In this document: positions 17,814 through 25,960 of the stretch, one piece after another
Layout: each line of letters starts with the position of its first letter
Position numbering within the stretch: position 1 is the first letter of the stretch
Origin: UBA7672 sp038326205
GTDB taxonomy: Bacteria > Pseudomonadota > Alphaproteobacteria > Caulobacterales > Hyphomonadaceae
Reading direction: 5' to 3'
Assembly (NCBI GenBank): GCA_038326205.1
Contig: JBBQJV010000006.1
Location: forward strand, 26,093-90,092
DNA: 64,000 nt
Made by a program: the position numbers and the translations under genes
Notes under the pieces: generated by a model
What the model was told of the DNA's origin: nothing
The model's database searches: none
The model's input: only the letters and a program-made list of their open reading frames with translations

Positions 17814-18212
17814 ATGACCAACCCTCGCACTTATCGCAATCTCATCCTGCTTTGGGCGGGGATCGGGATCATCATGGCGGCGACTGTCGTCTGGGCGGCG
17901 ACGCAGGTGGACGATCCGTTGTCACGCTACATCCATACCGACAAGATGCGTCACATACTGGCGTTCGGAGCGATCGGATTGTGCGCTGGCCTACTACCGA
18001 CGAAGCTGGCGCGGCTCATCGGTCTTGGCGCCGTGCTGACGTTCGCCATGGCGGTGGAGATCATCCAGATCCCGATCCCAGACCGCTCCGCGTCGGTCAG
18101 CGACCTGTTCGCCAGCGGGGTTGGCGGCCTTGCTGGTTTCGGCTTCGGCGCTGCGGTGATCTCGCTGTGGGAATTGCTTCGAGGCCGAAAGCAACGAGCC
18201 ACCCAAGACTAG
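17814..18212 (+). CDS. VanZ-like small membrane protein
   Basis: A 132-residue protein with four predicted membrane helices (starting near residues 10, 45, 68 and 103). VanZ-type motifs are visible: DKMRHILAFGAIGL and EIIQIPIPDRSASVSDLFAS, the segment that carries the conserved acidic and Asn/Asp residues. VanZ-like proteins are linked to glycopeptide or lipid-linked cell-surface traits, but most are uncharacterised. No clear ribosome site precedes the ATG. An open frame extends upstream into the previous gene without similarity. Confidence 0.75.
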   Translation: MTNPRTYRNLILLWAGIGIIMAATVVWAATQVDDPLSRYIHTDKMRHILAFGAIGLCAGLLPTKLARLIGLGAVLTFAMAVEIIQIPIPDRSASVSDLFASGVGGLAGFGFGAAVISLWELLRGRKQRATQD

Positions 18213-18219
18213 GCCCGCC

Positions 18220-18996
18220 CTACACCAAGCCTCGCAAAAATTTTGCATACATGCCGTGGGCGCGCGCCGTCAGGTCGGGATCGTATTTCACGCGCCAGTC
18301 CTGTGCTTCGATCTCATCGAAGGCGTGCGTCGCGCCCTCGAACAACTCGACCTTGATTGACTGTCCCGGGGTCTTCATGCCGGAGAGAACGCGAGAGACA
18401 TTCCTACCGCCGACGACGCTGTCGGCCGTTCCCACGATCGCTTGTATCGGCACGTCGACCCGCAGGCCGCGTTGCGGGGCCAGTGCGCCGATACCTTGCC
18501 AGGGATAGAGAATGAAAGCGCCGCGCAGACCGGTGAGCGGCTCGTCGGGAATGCCCGTCAGCCGGGTTTCGCGCTCAGCATCACGCCCCGGCCGCAGCGC
18601 CATCGCATCGAGCACGGTCCAGGCGCCATGGCTCCATCCGGCCAGCGCGATGCGCTCGTGATCGGCCCACGCCTGCCGTTTCACCCACGCCAGCATCGCA
18701 TAGAGATCGCCCGCGCGTTCACGTCCCCATAGCTGCAGGCCGGTGCAAACCGTGGCATAGGCTTCCAGCCGCGAGATGCGCCGGTGGGCGTAACTGTCGA
18801 CCACGACGACCGCCCACCCCGCCGCCTGCGCAACGGCTGCCCAGCGCCCCTGCAGGTTCTTCTTGCCGCCGCAGCCGTGGAACTGGATCACAACCGGATG
18901 CGGTCCGCGAGCTTCGGGTAGGAACACCTCAACGGACATCGCCAGCGCCTCGATGCGCTGGTCGAGGGTCTCGAGCGAGAAGGGCGTCGGCATCAA
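18220..18996 (-). CDS. dienelactone-hydrolase-like alpha/beta hydrolase
   Basis: A 258-residue cytosolic alpha/beta hydrolase. An oxyanion motif FHGCGG is followed by the nucleophile elbow GWSHG. A candidate acid sits in GTADSV, and a His in THAFDE. This is the layout of the dienelactone hydrolase superfamily, though the classical Cys nucleophile is Ser here, pointing to an esterase or peptidase activity. It overlaps the upstream DUF4105 gene by four bases (ATGA), so the two are cotranscribed and coupled. Confidence 0.85.
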   Translation of the reverse strand: MMPTPFSLETLDQRIEALAMSVEVFLPEARGPHPVVIQFHGCGGKKNLQGRWAAVAQAAGWAVVVVDSYAHRRISRLEAYATVCTGLQLWGRERAGDLYAMLAWVKRQAWADHERIALAGWSHGAWTVLDAMALRPGRDAERETRLTGIPDEPLTGLRGAFILYPWQGIGALAPQRGLRVDVPIQAIVGTADSVVGGRNVSRVLSGMKTPGQSIKVELFEGATHAFDEIEAQDWRVKYDPDLTARAHGMYAKFLRGLV

Positions 18997-19838
18997 CTGC
19001 TCCTGCTGCGCAACTCGGTCAGCAGAGCACGATCAAAGTCCGGCGTTTCCATGGCGTTCCATGATGCAACCGGCGTTGTCAGCAACGCGCGTTGCTGGGC
19101 AGCTTCGAAAGTGGCGCCGGGGATCAGCTTGAGTTCGTATAGGCGTTGCGGCGAATAGCCGGTCAGCACCCAAGAATAGTGCCAGCCGAGACCGGCAACT
19201 TTCGCCAGCTCATTGGTGCAGTTCGACGTTATCGTATTGTAGAAGCGCGCGTGGGTGGAGACATCCAAAGTCTGTTCGATCAGCGCGCGCAGGAAACTGC
19301 GCTTCTGCATTTCGTCGAGCTGCAGCGGGTAAACATAGATCTGCTTATGCAGCATGGTCACGCGTCGCGTCAGCAGATCGCGTGCGGTCGACCAGACGTA
19401 GGATAATTCGAACTTGTTGAGCGCGCCCTGCACGGCGTCATAGATCTCGCCATCTTCCAGCCGCGCCTCGACAGTCAGGCCGACGATACGGTCGCCACCG
19501 AACTCGAACAGGATCAGCGTGTGGGCGGCGTATGGCTGGCCCGGCTGCGGTTCGACCACGAACCAGACATTGCGCAACTCATCGAACGTATTCGCGAAGG
19601 TGCGTGCGCCCTTCGTCTTCGGCGCCTCGTCTGTGTAGGACCAGTCGGTGACGTGATCGAGCGAGAACGAGCCTTGCGACAGCTCGACCTTCGGCATGCG
19701 CGAAAGGTTCTCCACCCAGTGACGGTCCAGCCTTGGCTCGGCAAGCATGATACTGCCCGCGAGAATGGCGATGGCGCCCACGATCCCGATTGCGAGCCCG
19801 GTCCAGGCCCGCGCGCGTATCCACTCCCAGATCTGCAT
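18993..19838 (-). CDS. DUF4105 membrane-anchored protein
   Basis: A 281-residue protein with an N-terminal membrane helix (about 12-33), then a periplasmic domain. The domain contains RFYNTITSNCTNELAK, the conserved Asn-Cys-Thr motif of DUF4105. That motif resembles papain-like or NlpC-type Cys active sites, so a thiol hydrolase role has been suspected for the family but is not shown. The start at 19838 has AGGGGAC upstream. An upstream extension would be Arg-rich and non-native. Confidence 0.82.
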   Translation of the reverse strand: MQIWEWIRARAWTGLAIGIVGAIAILAGSIMLAEPRLDRHWVENLSRMPKVELSQGSFSLDHVTDWSYTDEAPKTKGARTFANTFDELRNVWFVVEPQPGQPYAAHTLILFEFGGDRIVGLTVEARLEDGEIYDAVQGALNKFELSYVWSTARDLLTRRVTMLHKQIYVYPLQLDEMQKRSFLRALIEQTLDVSTHARFYNTITSNCTNELAKVAGLGWHYSWVLTGYSPQRLYELKLIPGATFEAAQQRALLTTPVASWNAMETPDFDRALLTELRSRSS

Positions 19839-20085
19839 GTGTCCCCTGTCCAACCCCATGTTAAGGGAGGCTCTACACGACCAACTACGCGGAAGAAACG
19901 CACGGCGAAACAGCCTCTGCCTGCCCGTTCTAGCAGCACGCATCGCCTGAATAGCTGGCTTCCCCGCGCGGGCGCCTCCGCCACGCGGGCGAGCATTCGC
20001 AGCGGTAACTGCAACTCCGGGCGAGTGACTGTTGCGTTCCCGACGCGGAAGGATACAGCTTGCCCCATCGGCCGTGGGGTCTCTT

Positions 20086-21591
20086 ATGCCGGATGTTTTC
20101 GTCTCCTATAACCGCGAGGATCTTCCGATCGCGCAGCGCGTGGTCGACGGACTGGTCCATGAGGGCCTGAACGTCTGGCTCGATATGGAGCTCAAGGCCG
20201 GCGAGAATTACGACGAAATCACCGAGGAACGGCTGCGCGATGCCAAGGCTGTGGTGGTGCTGTGGTCGAGCCGGTCGGTGAAGTCGCGGTGGGTGCGCGC
20301 CGAGGCGACCATTGGCCAGCGCAAGAGCACGCTGGTTCCCGCCATGATTGAGGACTGCGACCGGCCCGTGATGTTCGAGCTCGTGCAGACTACTGACCTG
20401 TCCAGATGGGAAGGCGATCGCGCCGATCCGAACTGGCGTAAGCTGGTGGAAACAATCCGTGGCCGCATCCAGGCAGCCCCTCCAGGACCGCTGCTTCAGG
20501 AAGGCGGTGTGAAGCGCGCGACCAAGAAGAATGGCCGCGCCAAGACGCCCCCCAAGCAGGTGGCGATGCGCAAGGAATACACGAAGAAGAAGCGCGGCAT
20601 CGGTGTCGTCGGAATTATGGCGTTGTTGCTGCTGTTCATCGCATCGACGATTGGGGGTCTCTATCTGTGGCGGCCGCAGCAGGTCACAGACCTCGTTGCG
20701 TCTCTGCTCCACAGCGCGCCCGGCGCCGCGCCGTCGCAGACCGCATCGGCAGCACCAGCCGCCGCTGTGCCGATGATGGCTGCCGGGACATTGCCCGATG
20801 AAGCGCCAGTTGATCCACCTGCCGAAATAGTGGCGACGCCGACACCCGCTGAACCGGTTGCCGATATCCGCGGGCCAGCGCCTGTCGCTAATACATTCCG
20901 TGACTGCGATAGCTGCCCGCTTATGCTGAACGTCGCCGGCGGCACGTTCCTGATGGGGGCGCCGGACGACGAACTTGGCCGCAAAGTATGGGAAGGTCCG
21001 CAGCGCAAAGTGGCGATGGCGCCGTTTGCGATTGGCATAACGGAAGTGACTTACGAAGAATGGGATGCGTGCATCGCAGACGGTGGCTGCGCCAAATACA
21101 CGCCCAAGGACAACGGACAGGGCCGCGGCAGGCAACCGGTGACGAACGTGTCGTGGAAGGATGCCGCCACCTACGCTGACTGGCTGACCAAGAAGACCGA
21201 CCGCGCATATCGCCTACCGACGGAAGCAGAGTGGGAATACGCAGGACGCGGGGGCACGACGATGCCGTTCTGGTGGGGCGCTCTGAACGACGCGACAAAG
21301 ACCGGATCAACTACCACAACACAGGCAGTCGACACTCTTGCTGCCAACGCGCTGGGGCTCGTCGGCGTGACGGGCAATGTGCGTGAGTGGGTGCAGGATT
21401 GTTACGTCAACACCTTCGCCAAAGCGCCGTTAGATGGACGCTCGGTCGAGGTCTCGAAATGCGCCCAGCGCGTGTTGCGTGGCGGCGCTTATTCCGATCC
21501 CGTCGAGTCTCTGCGCATTGCGGCTCGGTCGCGTAACGACCCATCCAAGCGCGATACCCGCACGGGGTTCAGGATAGCTTCGGCGCCCTGA
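20086..21591 (+). CDS. TIR domain - membrane helix - SUMF1-like domain protein
   Basis: A 501-residue three-part protein. Residues 1-130 are a TIR domain (FVSYNREDLPIAQRVV, GLNVWLD), with E73 in SRWVRAEA at the usual position of the NADase Glu. A Lys-rich linker leads to a membrane helix at about 171-195. A Pro/Ala-rich linker (about 205-270) follows, and then a formylglycine-generating-enzyme-like (SUMF1) domain at about 277-500 (GGTFLMGAPDDE, PVTNVSWKDA, LPTEAEWEYAGRGG, GNVREWVQD). The two catalytic cysteines of true FGEs are absent (RGGAYSDPVESLRIAARS). The topology would put TIR inside and SUMF1 in the periplasm. Sensor or defence roles are possible. None is shown by the neighbours. Confidence 0.9.
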   Translation: MPDVFVSYNREDLPIAQRVVDGLVHEGLNVWLDMELKAGENYDEITEERLRDAKAVVVLWSSRSVKSRWVRAEATIGQRKSTLVPAMIEDCDRPVMFELVQTTDLSRWEGDRADPNWRKLVETIRGRIQAAPPGPLLQEGGVKRATKKNGRAKTPPKQVAMRKEYTKKKRGIGVVGIMALLLLFIASTIGGLYLWRPQQVTDLVASLLHSAPGAAPSQTASAAPAAAVPMMAAGTLPDEAPVDPPAEIVATPTPAEPVADIRGPAPVANTFRDCDSCPLMLNVAGGTFLMGAPDDELGRKVWEGPQRKVAMAPFAIGITEVTYEEWDACIADGGCAKYTPKDNGQGRGRQPVTNVSWKDAATYADWLTKKTDRAYRLPTEAEWEYAGRGGTTMPFWWGALNDATKTGSTTTTQAVDTLAANALGLVGVTGNVREWVQDCYVNTFAKAPLDGRSVEVSKCAQRVLRGGAYSDPVESLRIAARSRNDPSKRDTRTGFRIASAP

Positions 21592-21603
21592 TCAGTACGG
21601 CAA

Positions 21604-23196
21604 TCAAGCTGTTGGCTTGAAGGTGCTCGCGCTCGCCATCGCCCATTCGCGCGATAGTTTTGTTGCTGCGGGATCAGCCAGCAGGACACCGGGCCGCAAC
21701 AGCCCGTAGGCAATATCGGCAGTAACCGACTTGTGCTCGTTGAGCCGATACATGATGTGCATGGGTTTGAGGTCGCGCGGATGATCGCAACCGGCCGCGC
21801 CGATCAGATGGCCCAGCGCCTCAAGCGTGTTGCGATGGAAATTGGCGACGCGTTCCGCCTTGTCTGGAACCACTAGTCCGCGCTGGCGCATCGGGTCCTG
21901 CGTCGTGATCCCGGTTGGGCAGCGATTGGTGTGACACTGCATCGCCTGGATGCAGCCCAGCGAGAACATGAATCCCCGCGCCGAGTTCACCCAATCTGCG
22001 CCGAGCGCTATCGAGCTGGCCAACGAGAAGGCAGAGACCTGTTTGCCGGAGCAGCCGAGACGGATCTCGTCCTTCAGTCCGGCGCCGACGAGCGCATCGC
22101 GAACGAGCACGAGACCTTCGCGGAGGGGGGCGCCGACGTGATCGAGGAATTCGGCGGGGGCCGCGCCTGTGCCGCCCTCGCCGCCATCGACGACGATGAA
22201 GTCGGGCCGAACACCCGTTTGCAGCATAGCTTTGACGATAGCCAGAAATTCATGCGGCGCGCCGATGCACAGCTTGAACCCGACCGGCTTGCCGCCGGAA
22301 AGATCACGCAGGCGCACGATGAAATCCATAAGCTCCAACGGCGTCGAGAACGCCGAATGCGCAGCAGGGCTCTCGCAGGTCTCGCCAACCGCGACGCCGC
22401 GCGCTTCGGCGATCTCGCGCGTCACCTTTGCGCCGGGAAGGATTGCGCCGTGGCCGGGCTTGGCGCCCTGGCTGATCTTGATCTCGATCATCTTGATCTG
22501 ATCGAGCGCTGCCTGATCGCGGAACCGGTCCGCATCGAAGCCACCACCTGCTGCTCGGCATCCGAAATAGCCGGAGCCTATTTCCCAGACGAGGTCGCCG
22601 CCGCCCGCCTTGTGATAGCGCGAGACGCCGCCCTCGCCGGTATCGTGATAGAAGCCTCCTTTCGCCGCACCACGATTCAGCGCTTCGATGGCGTGGCCGC
22701 CGAGCGCGCCAAAGCTCATCGCCGAAATATTGAAGACACTCGCGGAGTACGGCTTGCGCGACTCTACTCCGCCGACGTCAACGCGCATGATGCTGGTGGC
22801 CGCCTTGCGCGCCGCGATGGATTGCTGGAGCCATTCATAGGGCGGTCGCGAGATGTCGCGTTCGCTGCCAAAGGGTTCAACGCTGCCAGTGTCCTTGGCG
22901 CGCTGATAGACCAGCGCGCGATCCTCGATGCTGAATGGGGCGCCTTCTGTGTCGCCTTCGACGATGTAGCTGCGCAGGAATGGCCGCAGCCATTCGAAGA
23001 ACCAGCGCAGGTGAGCCGCGACCGGAAAGATGCGCATGAGCGTGTGACGCGTTTGCAGAAGATCCCAAATGCCCACCAAGGTCAGCAGGCCAAACGGGAT
23101 GGCCGCGAAGAGCCACCACATCGAGGACAGCGCAGTTGCAACCGCCATTGCAGTAAAGACAATCATCACGATCAGGAACGGCAGGATGGGTATCAT
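21604..23196 (-). CDS. FMN-binding glutamate-synthase-family protein
   Basis: A 530-residue protein with two N-terminal membrane helices (about 3-25 and 27-47), then the FMN/Fe-S synthase domain of GltB. Seen motifs include FNISAMSFGALGGHAIEALN, VVDGGEGGTGAAP and the Cys cluster region LGCIQAMQCHTNRCPTGI. The N-terminal glutaminase domain of real glutamate synthase is missing. Stand-alone synthase domains of this kind are common, but their reaction is usually unproven. It is convergent with the TIR gene and divergent from the rtcB leader. Confidence 0.9.
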   Translation of the reverse strand: MIPILPFLIVMIVFTAMAVATALSSMWWLFAAIPFGLLTLVGIWDLLQTRHTLMRIFPVAAHLRWFFEWLRPFLRSYIVEGDTEGAPFSIEDRALVYQRAKDTGSVEPFGSERDISRPPYEWLQQSIAARKAATSIMRVDVGGVESRKPYSASVFNISAMSFGALGGHAIEALNRGAAKGGFYHDTGEGGVSRYHKAGGGDLVWEIGSGYFGCRAAGGGFDADRFRDQAALDQIKMIEIKISQGAKPGHGAILPGAKVTREIAEARGVAVGETCESPAAHSAFSTPLELMDFIVRLRDLSGGKPVGFKLCIGAPHEFLAIVKAMLQTGVRPDFIVVDGGEGGTGAAPAEFLDHVGAPLREGLVLVRDALVGAGLKDEIRLGCSGKQVSAFSLASSIALGADWVNSARGFMFSLGCIQAMQCHTNRCPTGITTQDPMRQRGLVVPDKAERVANFHRNTLEALGHLIGAAGCDHPRDLKPMHIMYRLNEHKSVTADIAYGLLRPGVLLADPAATKLSREWAMASASTFKPTA

Positions 23197-23310
23197 CGCA
23201 CGACACTAGGCGCCCGCCACGCCTTGAGCAATTGGGCGTATGCCTTGACGCCGCCGCATTCCTGGATCAAACACCGCCGCCTTGGATCAACCTCCTTTCC
23301 GGAGCGGCCG

Positions 23311-23388
23311 ATGATGCGGTGCTACGAAAATAAGATCGCGTCTATCGGCCAGCCATCGCTGGTCGAGAGCGGTCGTATGGAGGGATAG
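23311..23388 (+). CDS. possible 25-aa leader peptide before rtcB
   Basis: ATG at 23311 with GGAG six bases upstream, reading MMRCYENKIASIGQPS and ending MEG-stop at 23388. It ends 32 bases before the terminator stem. No run of one amino acid is present, so any attenuation would not be of the simple starvation type. It is a small ORF that could be chance, but its position and ribosome site are good. Confidence 0.35.
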   Translation: MMRCYENKIASIGQPSLVESGRMEG

Positions 23389-23419
23389 GTCCAGGAGCCA
23401 GCATCGCTGGTCTTAACCG

Positions 23420-23451
23420 AACCCTCCGCGCAGTGCGCCGGAGGGTTTTTT
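23420..23451 (+). terminator. intrinsic terminator inside the rtcB leader
   Basis: AACCCTCCG (23420-23428) pairs with CGGAGGGTT (23439-23447), nine pairs, with inner CGC/GCG pairing and T6 at 23446-23451. No annotated gene ends just upstream on this strand, so it must end a short leader or sRNA transcript. Confidence 0.85.
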
Positions 23452-23529
23452 CTTGCTCGACAGTCTTCTGTTGGGCAAGTGACAATCATCCGGGATGCGC
23501 GGAGGGTCTGCGAACAAGGAAACGCAGAC

Positions 23530-24741
23530 ATGAGCACGTTTGAAGTGTTCGAAACGGCCAAGGGTGGCCGCATCAAGGCCTGGGTGAAAGGCGTCCCCGT
23601 CGAGGACAGCGCCCGGGAACAGCTGGAAAACGTGGCGGGGCTGCCGTTTGTGCACTCCCACCTCGCCGTCATGCCCGACGTCCACTTCGGACGGGGCGCG
23701 ACAGTTGGTTCGGTGATCCCGACCAAAGGCGCGATCATACCTGCCGCTGTCGGCGTCGACATCGGCTGCGGGATGATGGCGGTGGAAACCACGTTACGCG
23801 CAGAGCACCTGCCGGACTCGCTGGCGAAGCTGCGCTCGGAAATCGAGCGCAAGGCGCCTGCGGGCATCGGACGGAATGGCGAGTGGGGTACAACGCCCGA
23901 CAGCGTCATCTCGCGCTGGCGCAACTCGGATCTCGAGCAGCGGCTTGATCGCATCCGCGACAAGCACCGCAAGATTCCGAACCACAAGGTAGGTGCACAA
24001 CTCGGCACGCTGGGTTCTGGCAACCACTTCATCGAAGTCTGCCTCGATGAGCGTGGTTTTGTGTGGGTGATGCTGCACTCTGGCTCGCGCGGCACGGGTA
24101 ACCAGATCGGGCAGTACTTCATCGAGACGGCGCGCAAGATGCTCGAGAAGCGGGTGCTTGGCTATCACGTGCCGGATCAGGATCTTGCCTTCTTCGTCGA
24201 AGGCGAAACGATGTTCGACGACTATATCGAAGCGGTCGGCTGGGCGCAGGACTATGCGCGCGCCAACCGAGAAGCAATGATGGAGCGGACACTTCAGGCG
24301 CTGCGCGAGCAGCTCCCGAAATTCAAGCTCGGCAAGCACGCGGTGAACTGCCACCACAACTATGTGGAGAAGGAGCACCACTTCGACGCCGACGTCTGGG
24401 TGACCCGCAAGGGCGCCGTGCGCGCGGGCCTCGACGAACTCGGGATCATCCCGGGTTCAATGGGCGCCAAGTCGTTCATCGTGCGCGGCAAAGGCAACGC
24501 GGAGTCGTTCTGCTCGTGCTCGCACGGCGCAGGTCGCGCGATGTCGCGCACCAAGGCCAAGGCGACGTTCACGCTGCAGGATCACCGGGAGGCGACCGAA
24601 GGTGTGGAGTGCCGGAAAGACAAAGGCGTGATCGACGAAACGCCGATGGCCTACAAGGACATCGACGCTGTCATAGCCGCGCAATTCGATCTGATCGACG
24701 TGGTGCACACGCTTAAGCAGGTGGTATGCGTTAAAGGGTAA
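23530..24741 (+). CDS. rtcB: RNA-splicing ligase RtcB
   Basis: A 403-residue Mn/GTP-dependent ligase joining 2',3'-cyclic phosphate (or 3'-phosphate) and 5'-OH RNA ends, for RNA repair. Metal and catalytic motifs are visible: C80 in VDIGCGMMAV, GSGNHFIEV, HSGSRGTGN, NCHHNYVEKEHHF, and H332 in CSHGAGRAMSR, the guanylylated His. The start at 23530 has AAGGAAA nine bases upstream. Unlike the E. coli operon there is no rtcA and no sigma-54 activator rtcR nearby. Control seems to lie in the leader. Confidence 0.96.
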   Translation: MSTFEVFETAKGGRIKAWVKGVPVEDSAREQLENVAGLPFVHSHLAVMPDVHFGRGATVGSVIPTKGAIIPAAVGVDIGCGMMAVETTLRAEHLPDSLAKLRSEIERKAPAGIGRNGEWGTTPDSVISRWRNSDLEQRLDRIRDKHRKIPNHKVGAQLGTLGSGNHFIEVCLDERGFVWVMLHSGSRGTGNQIGQYFIETARKMLEKRVLGYHVPDQDLAFFVEGETMFDDYIEAVGWAQDYARANREAMMERTLQALREQLPKFKLGKHAVNCHHNYVEKEHHFDADVWVTRKGAVRAGLDELGIIPGSMGAKSFIVRGKGNAESFCSCSHGAGRAMSRTKAKATFTLQDHREATEGVECRKDKGVIDETPMAYKDIDAVIAAQFDLIDVVHTLKQVVCVKG

Positions 24742-24748
24742 GGAATGG

Positions 24749-24785
24749 CTCCGGACGACACCAAGTGCCGTCCGGAGTGATTTTG
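24749..24785 (+). terminator. terminator after rtcB
   Basis: CTCCGGACG (24749-24757) pairs perfectly with CGTCCGGAG (24769-24777), followed by TGATTTTG. It lies seven bases past the rtcB stop. Confidence 0.75.
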
Positions 24786-24850
24786 TCCGGGGGGCAAAAT
24801 CAAATGACGAGCGCCGGAGAGCAAGCGAAGGCCGGAGTGCGGGTGCTGGA

Positions 24851-25369
24851 ATGATAAACAGAGTTTCACTCGAACGTGGTGAACCACATCAGCGTGCGAC
24901 GCTGGCCAATCTCGTCCAGCTTTACATTCACGACTTCAGCGAGCTTCTGTCGTCACATCGAAAACTTGAGGTTGAGGCGGATGGGCGGTTTGCGGACCTG
25001 CTGCGGCTGGAACAATACTGGAATGAAGCAGACCGCGCGGTGTGGTTCATTCGGGTGGGTGGCGCACTGGCGGGGTTTGCACTGCTCAACACGCGGTCGC
25101 ACTGCAATCGGTCGGTCGACTTCAACATGGGGGAGTTCTTCGTGATGCGCGCTTACCGGCGCGGCGGCGTCGGCGCGCGGGCGGCAATCGACCTGATCGA
25201 GATGCATCCCGGTCAGTGGGAGATTGCGGTGAGTAAGCGGAATGCGCCGGCGCTGGCATTCTGGCCGCTTGTGGTTGCGGCTGCACGGGCGGATCGCGTG
25301 GAAAGGCTGGAAGGCGACGACAAGGCGTGGACGGGGCCGATCCTGCGGTTTTGCATTCCTGCCGTATAG
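24851..25369 (+). CDS. GNAT family acetyltransferase
   Basis: A 172-residue N-acetyltransferase-like protein. The acetyl-CoA pyrophosphate loop is recognisable as RRGGVGA within EFFVMRAYRRGGVGARAA, followed by a helix and EIAVSKRNAPALAFW, the usual motif B. The acceptor is unknown. It resembles predicted acetyltransferases of the COG5628 kind. It starts after the rtcB terminator and has a weak ribosome site. Confidence 0.85.
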   Translation: MINRVSLERGEPHQRATLANLVQLYIHDFSELLSSHRKLEVEADGRFADLLRLEQYWNEADRAVWFIRVGGALAGFALLNTRSHCNRSVDFNMGEFFVMRAYRRGGVGARAAIDLIEMHPGQWEIAVSKRNAPALAFWPLVVAAARADRVERLEGDDKAWTGPILRFCIPAV

Positions 25370-25453
25370 TTGTCGGGCGTCTCGCCGCATATCGCCCCCT
25401 TGGCAACGCCCTGCCAGTTGCGGCACAGCTAATGTCGCACAGTCAGGAATTGC

Positions 25454-25942
25454 ATGCTCCAGCTTATCCTTCTTCGCCACGCCAAGGCCGCCGCCAACTC
25501 CGAAACCGGGGGGGACTTCGACCGGACTCTCGCTAGGCGCGGACGGGACGATGCGCCAGTGGTCGGCAAGGCGTTGCGCGCGGCGGGGGCGAATCCGCAG
25601 GTCGTGCTGGTGTCAGCTGCCCGGCGAACGCGCGAGACGTGGGAGTTGATTGCGCCGAACTTTCCGAAGGCGAAGGTCGTGTTTCGCGAGGAGTTGTATC
25701 TTGCCGAGGCGGAAGTCCTGCTGAAGGCCGCCGAGGACGTGGGGGTGGAGCGTGTCATGGTGCTGGCGCATAATCCAGGGCTGCACGAGTTGGCGAGCCG
25801 GATGGCGACCCACATGACGCCGCTGGAATTGAAGTTGCGGGCAAAATACCCAACGGCGGCCGGCGCGATCTTCGAGCGCAAGGACGATCAATCTTCACTG
25901 CGCCTGAAGGAGTATATCACGCCTAAGGACGCGACGGACTGA
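25454..25942 (+). CDS. SixA-type phosphohistidine phosphatase
   Basis: A 162-residue histidine phosphatase. The catalytic LRHAKA motif lies at residues 7-12, a phosphate-binding Arg pair in SAARRTRET, and the second His in LAHNPGLHEL. This is the short single-domain SixA layout. SixA removes phosphate from His in phosphotransfer proteins, notably PtsN-branch or hybrid kinases. The target here is not evident. It lies 84 bases after the GNAT gene. Confidence 0.9.
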   Translation: MLQLILLRHAKAAANSETGGDFDRTLARRGRDDAPVVGKALRAAGANPQVVLVSAARRTRETWELIAPNFPKAKVVFREELYLAEAEVLLKAAEDVGVERVMVLAHNPGLHELASRMATHMTPLELKLRAKYPTAAGAIFERKDDQSSLRLKEYITPKDATD

Positions 25943-25960
25943 ACGTCTATTTCGGCCAGA

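Larger units (their letters stand above)
23197..23529 (+). other. rtcB leader region with attenuator-like architecture
   Basis: This 333-base gap contains, in order: a possible -35 TTGACG (23245), GGAG (23301), a 25-codon ORF, hairpin 1 (CCAGC 23349-23353 with GCTGG 23358-23362), hairpin 2 (CCAGC 23398-23402 with GCTGG 23406-23410), a strong terminator (23420-23451) and the rtcB ribosome site (AAGGAAA). Hairpins 1 and 2 share CCAGC..ATCGCTGGTC, so their arms could exchange. GGAGGG (23379-23384), at the end of the short ORF, could pair with CCCTCC (23422-23427) of the terminator and prevent it forming. Attenuation of rtcB is inferred. A free-standing sRNA is an alternative. Confidence 0.5.

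Noticed and set aside
20086..21591. Active formylglycine-generating (sulfatase-maturing) enzyme
   Set aside because: Both catalytic cysteines are missing from the domain, and no sulfatase gene is in the window.
21604..23196. Glutamate synthase large subunit gltB
   Set aside because: At 530 residues it lacks the glutaminase domain and carries N-terminal membrane helices.
21931..23388. 485-codon plus-strand frame opposite the glutamate-synthase-like gene
   Set aside because: Antisense shadow. Only its last 25 codons (from ATG 23311) lie outside the gene, and these are treated separately as a possible leader peptide.
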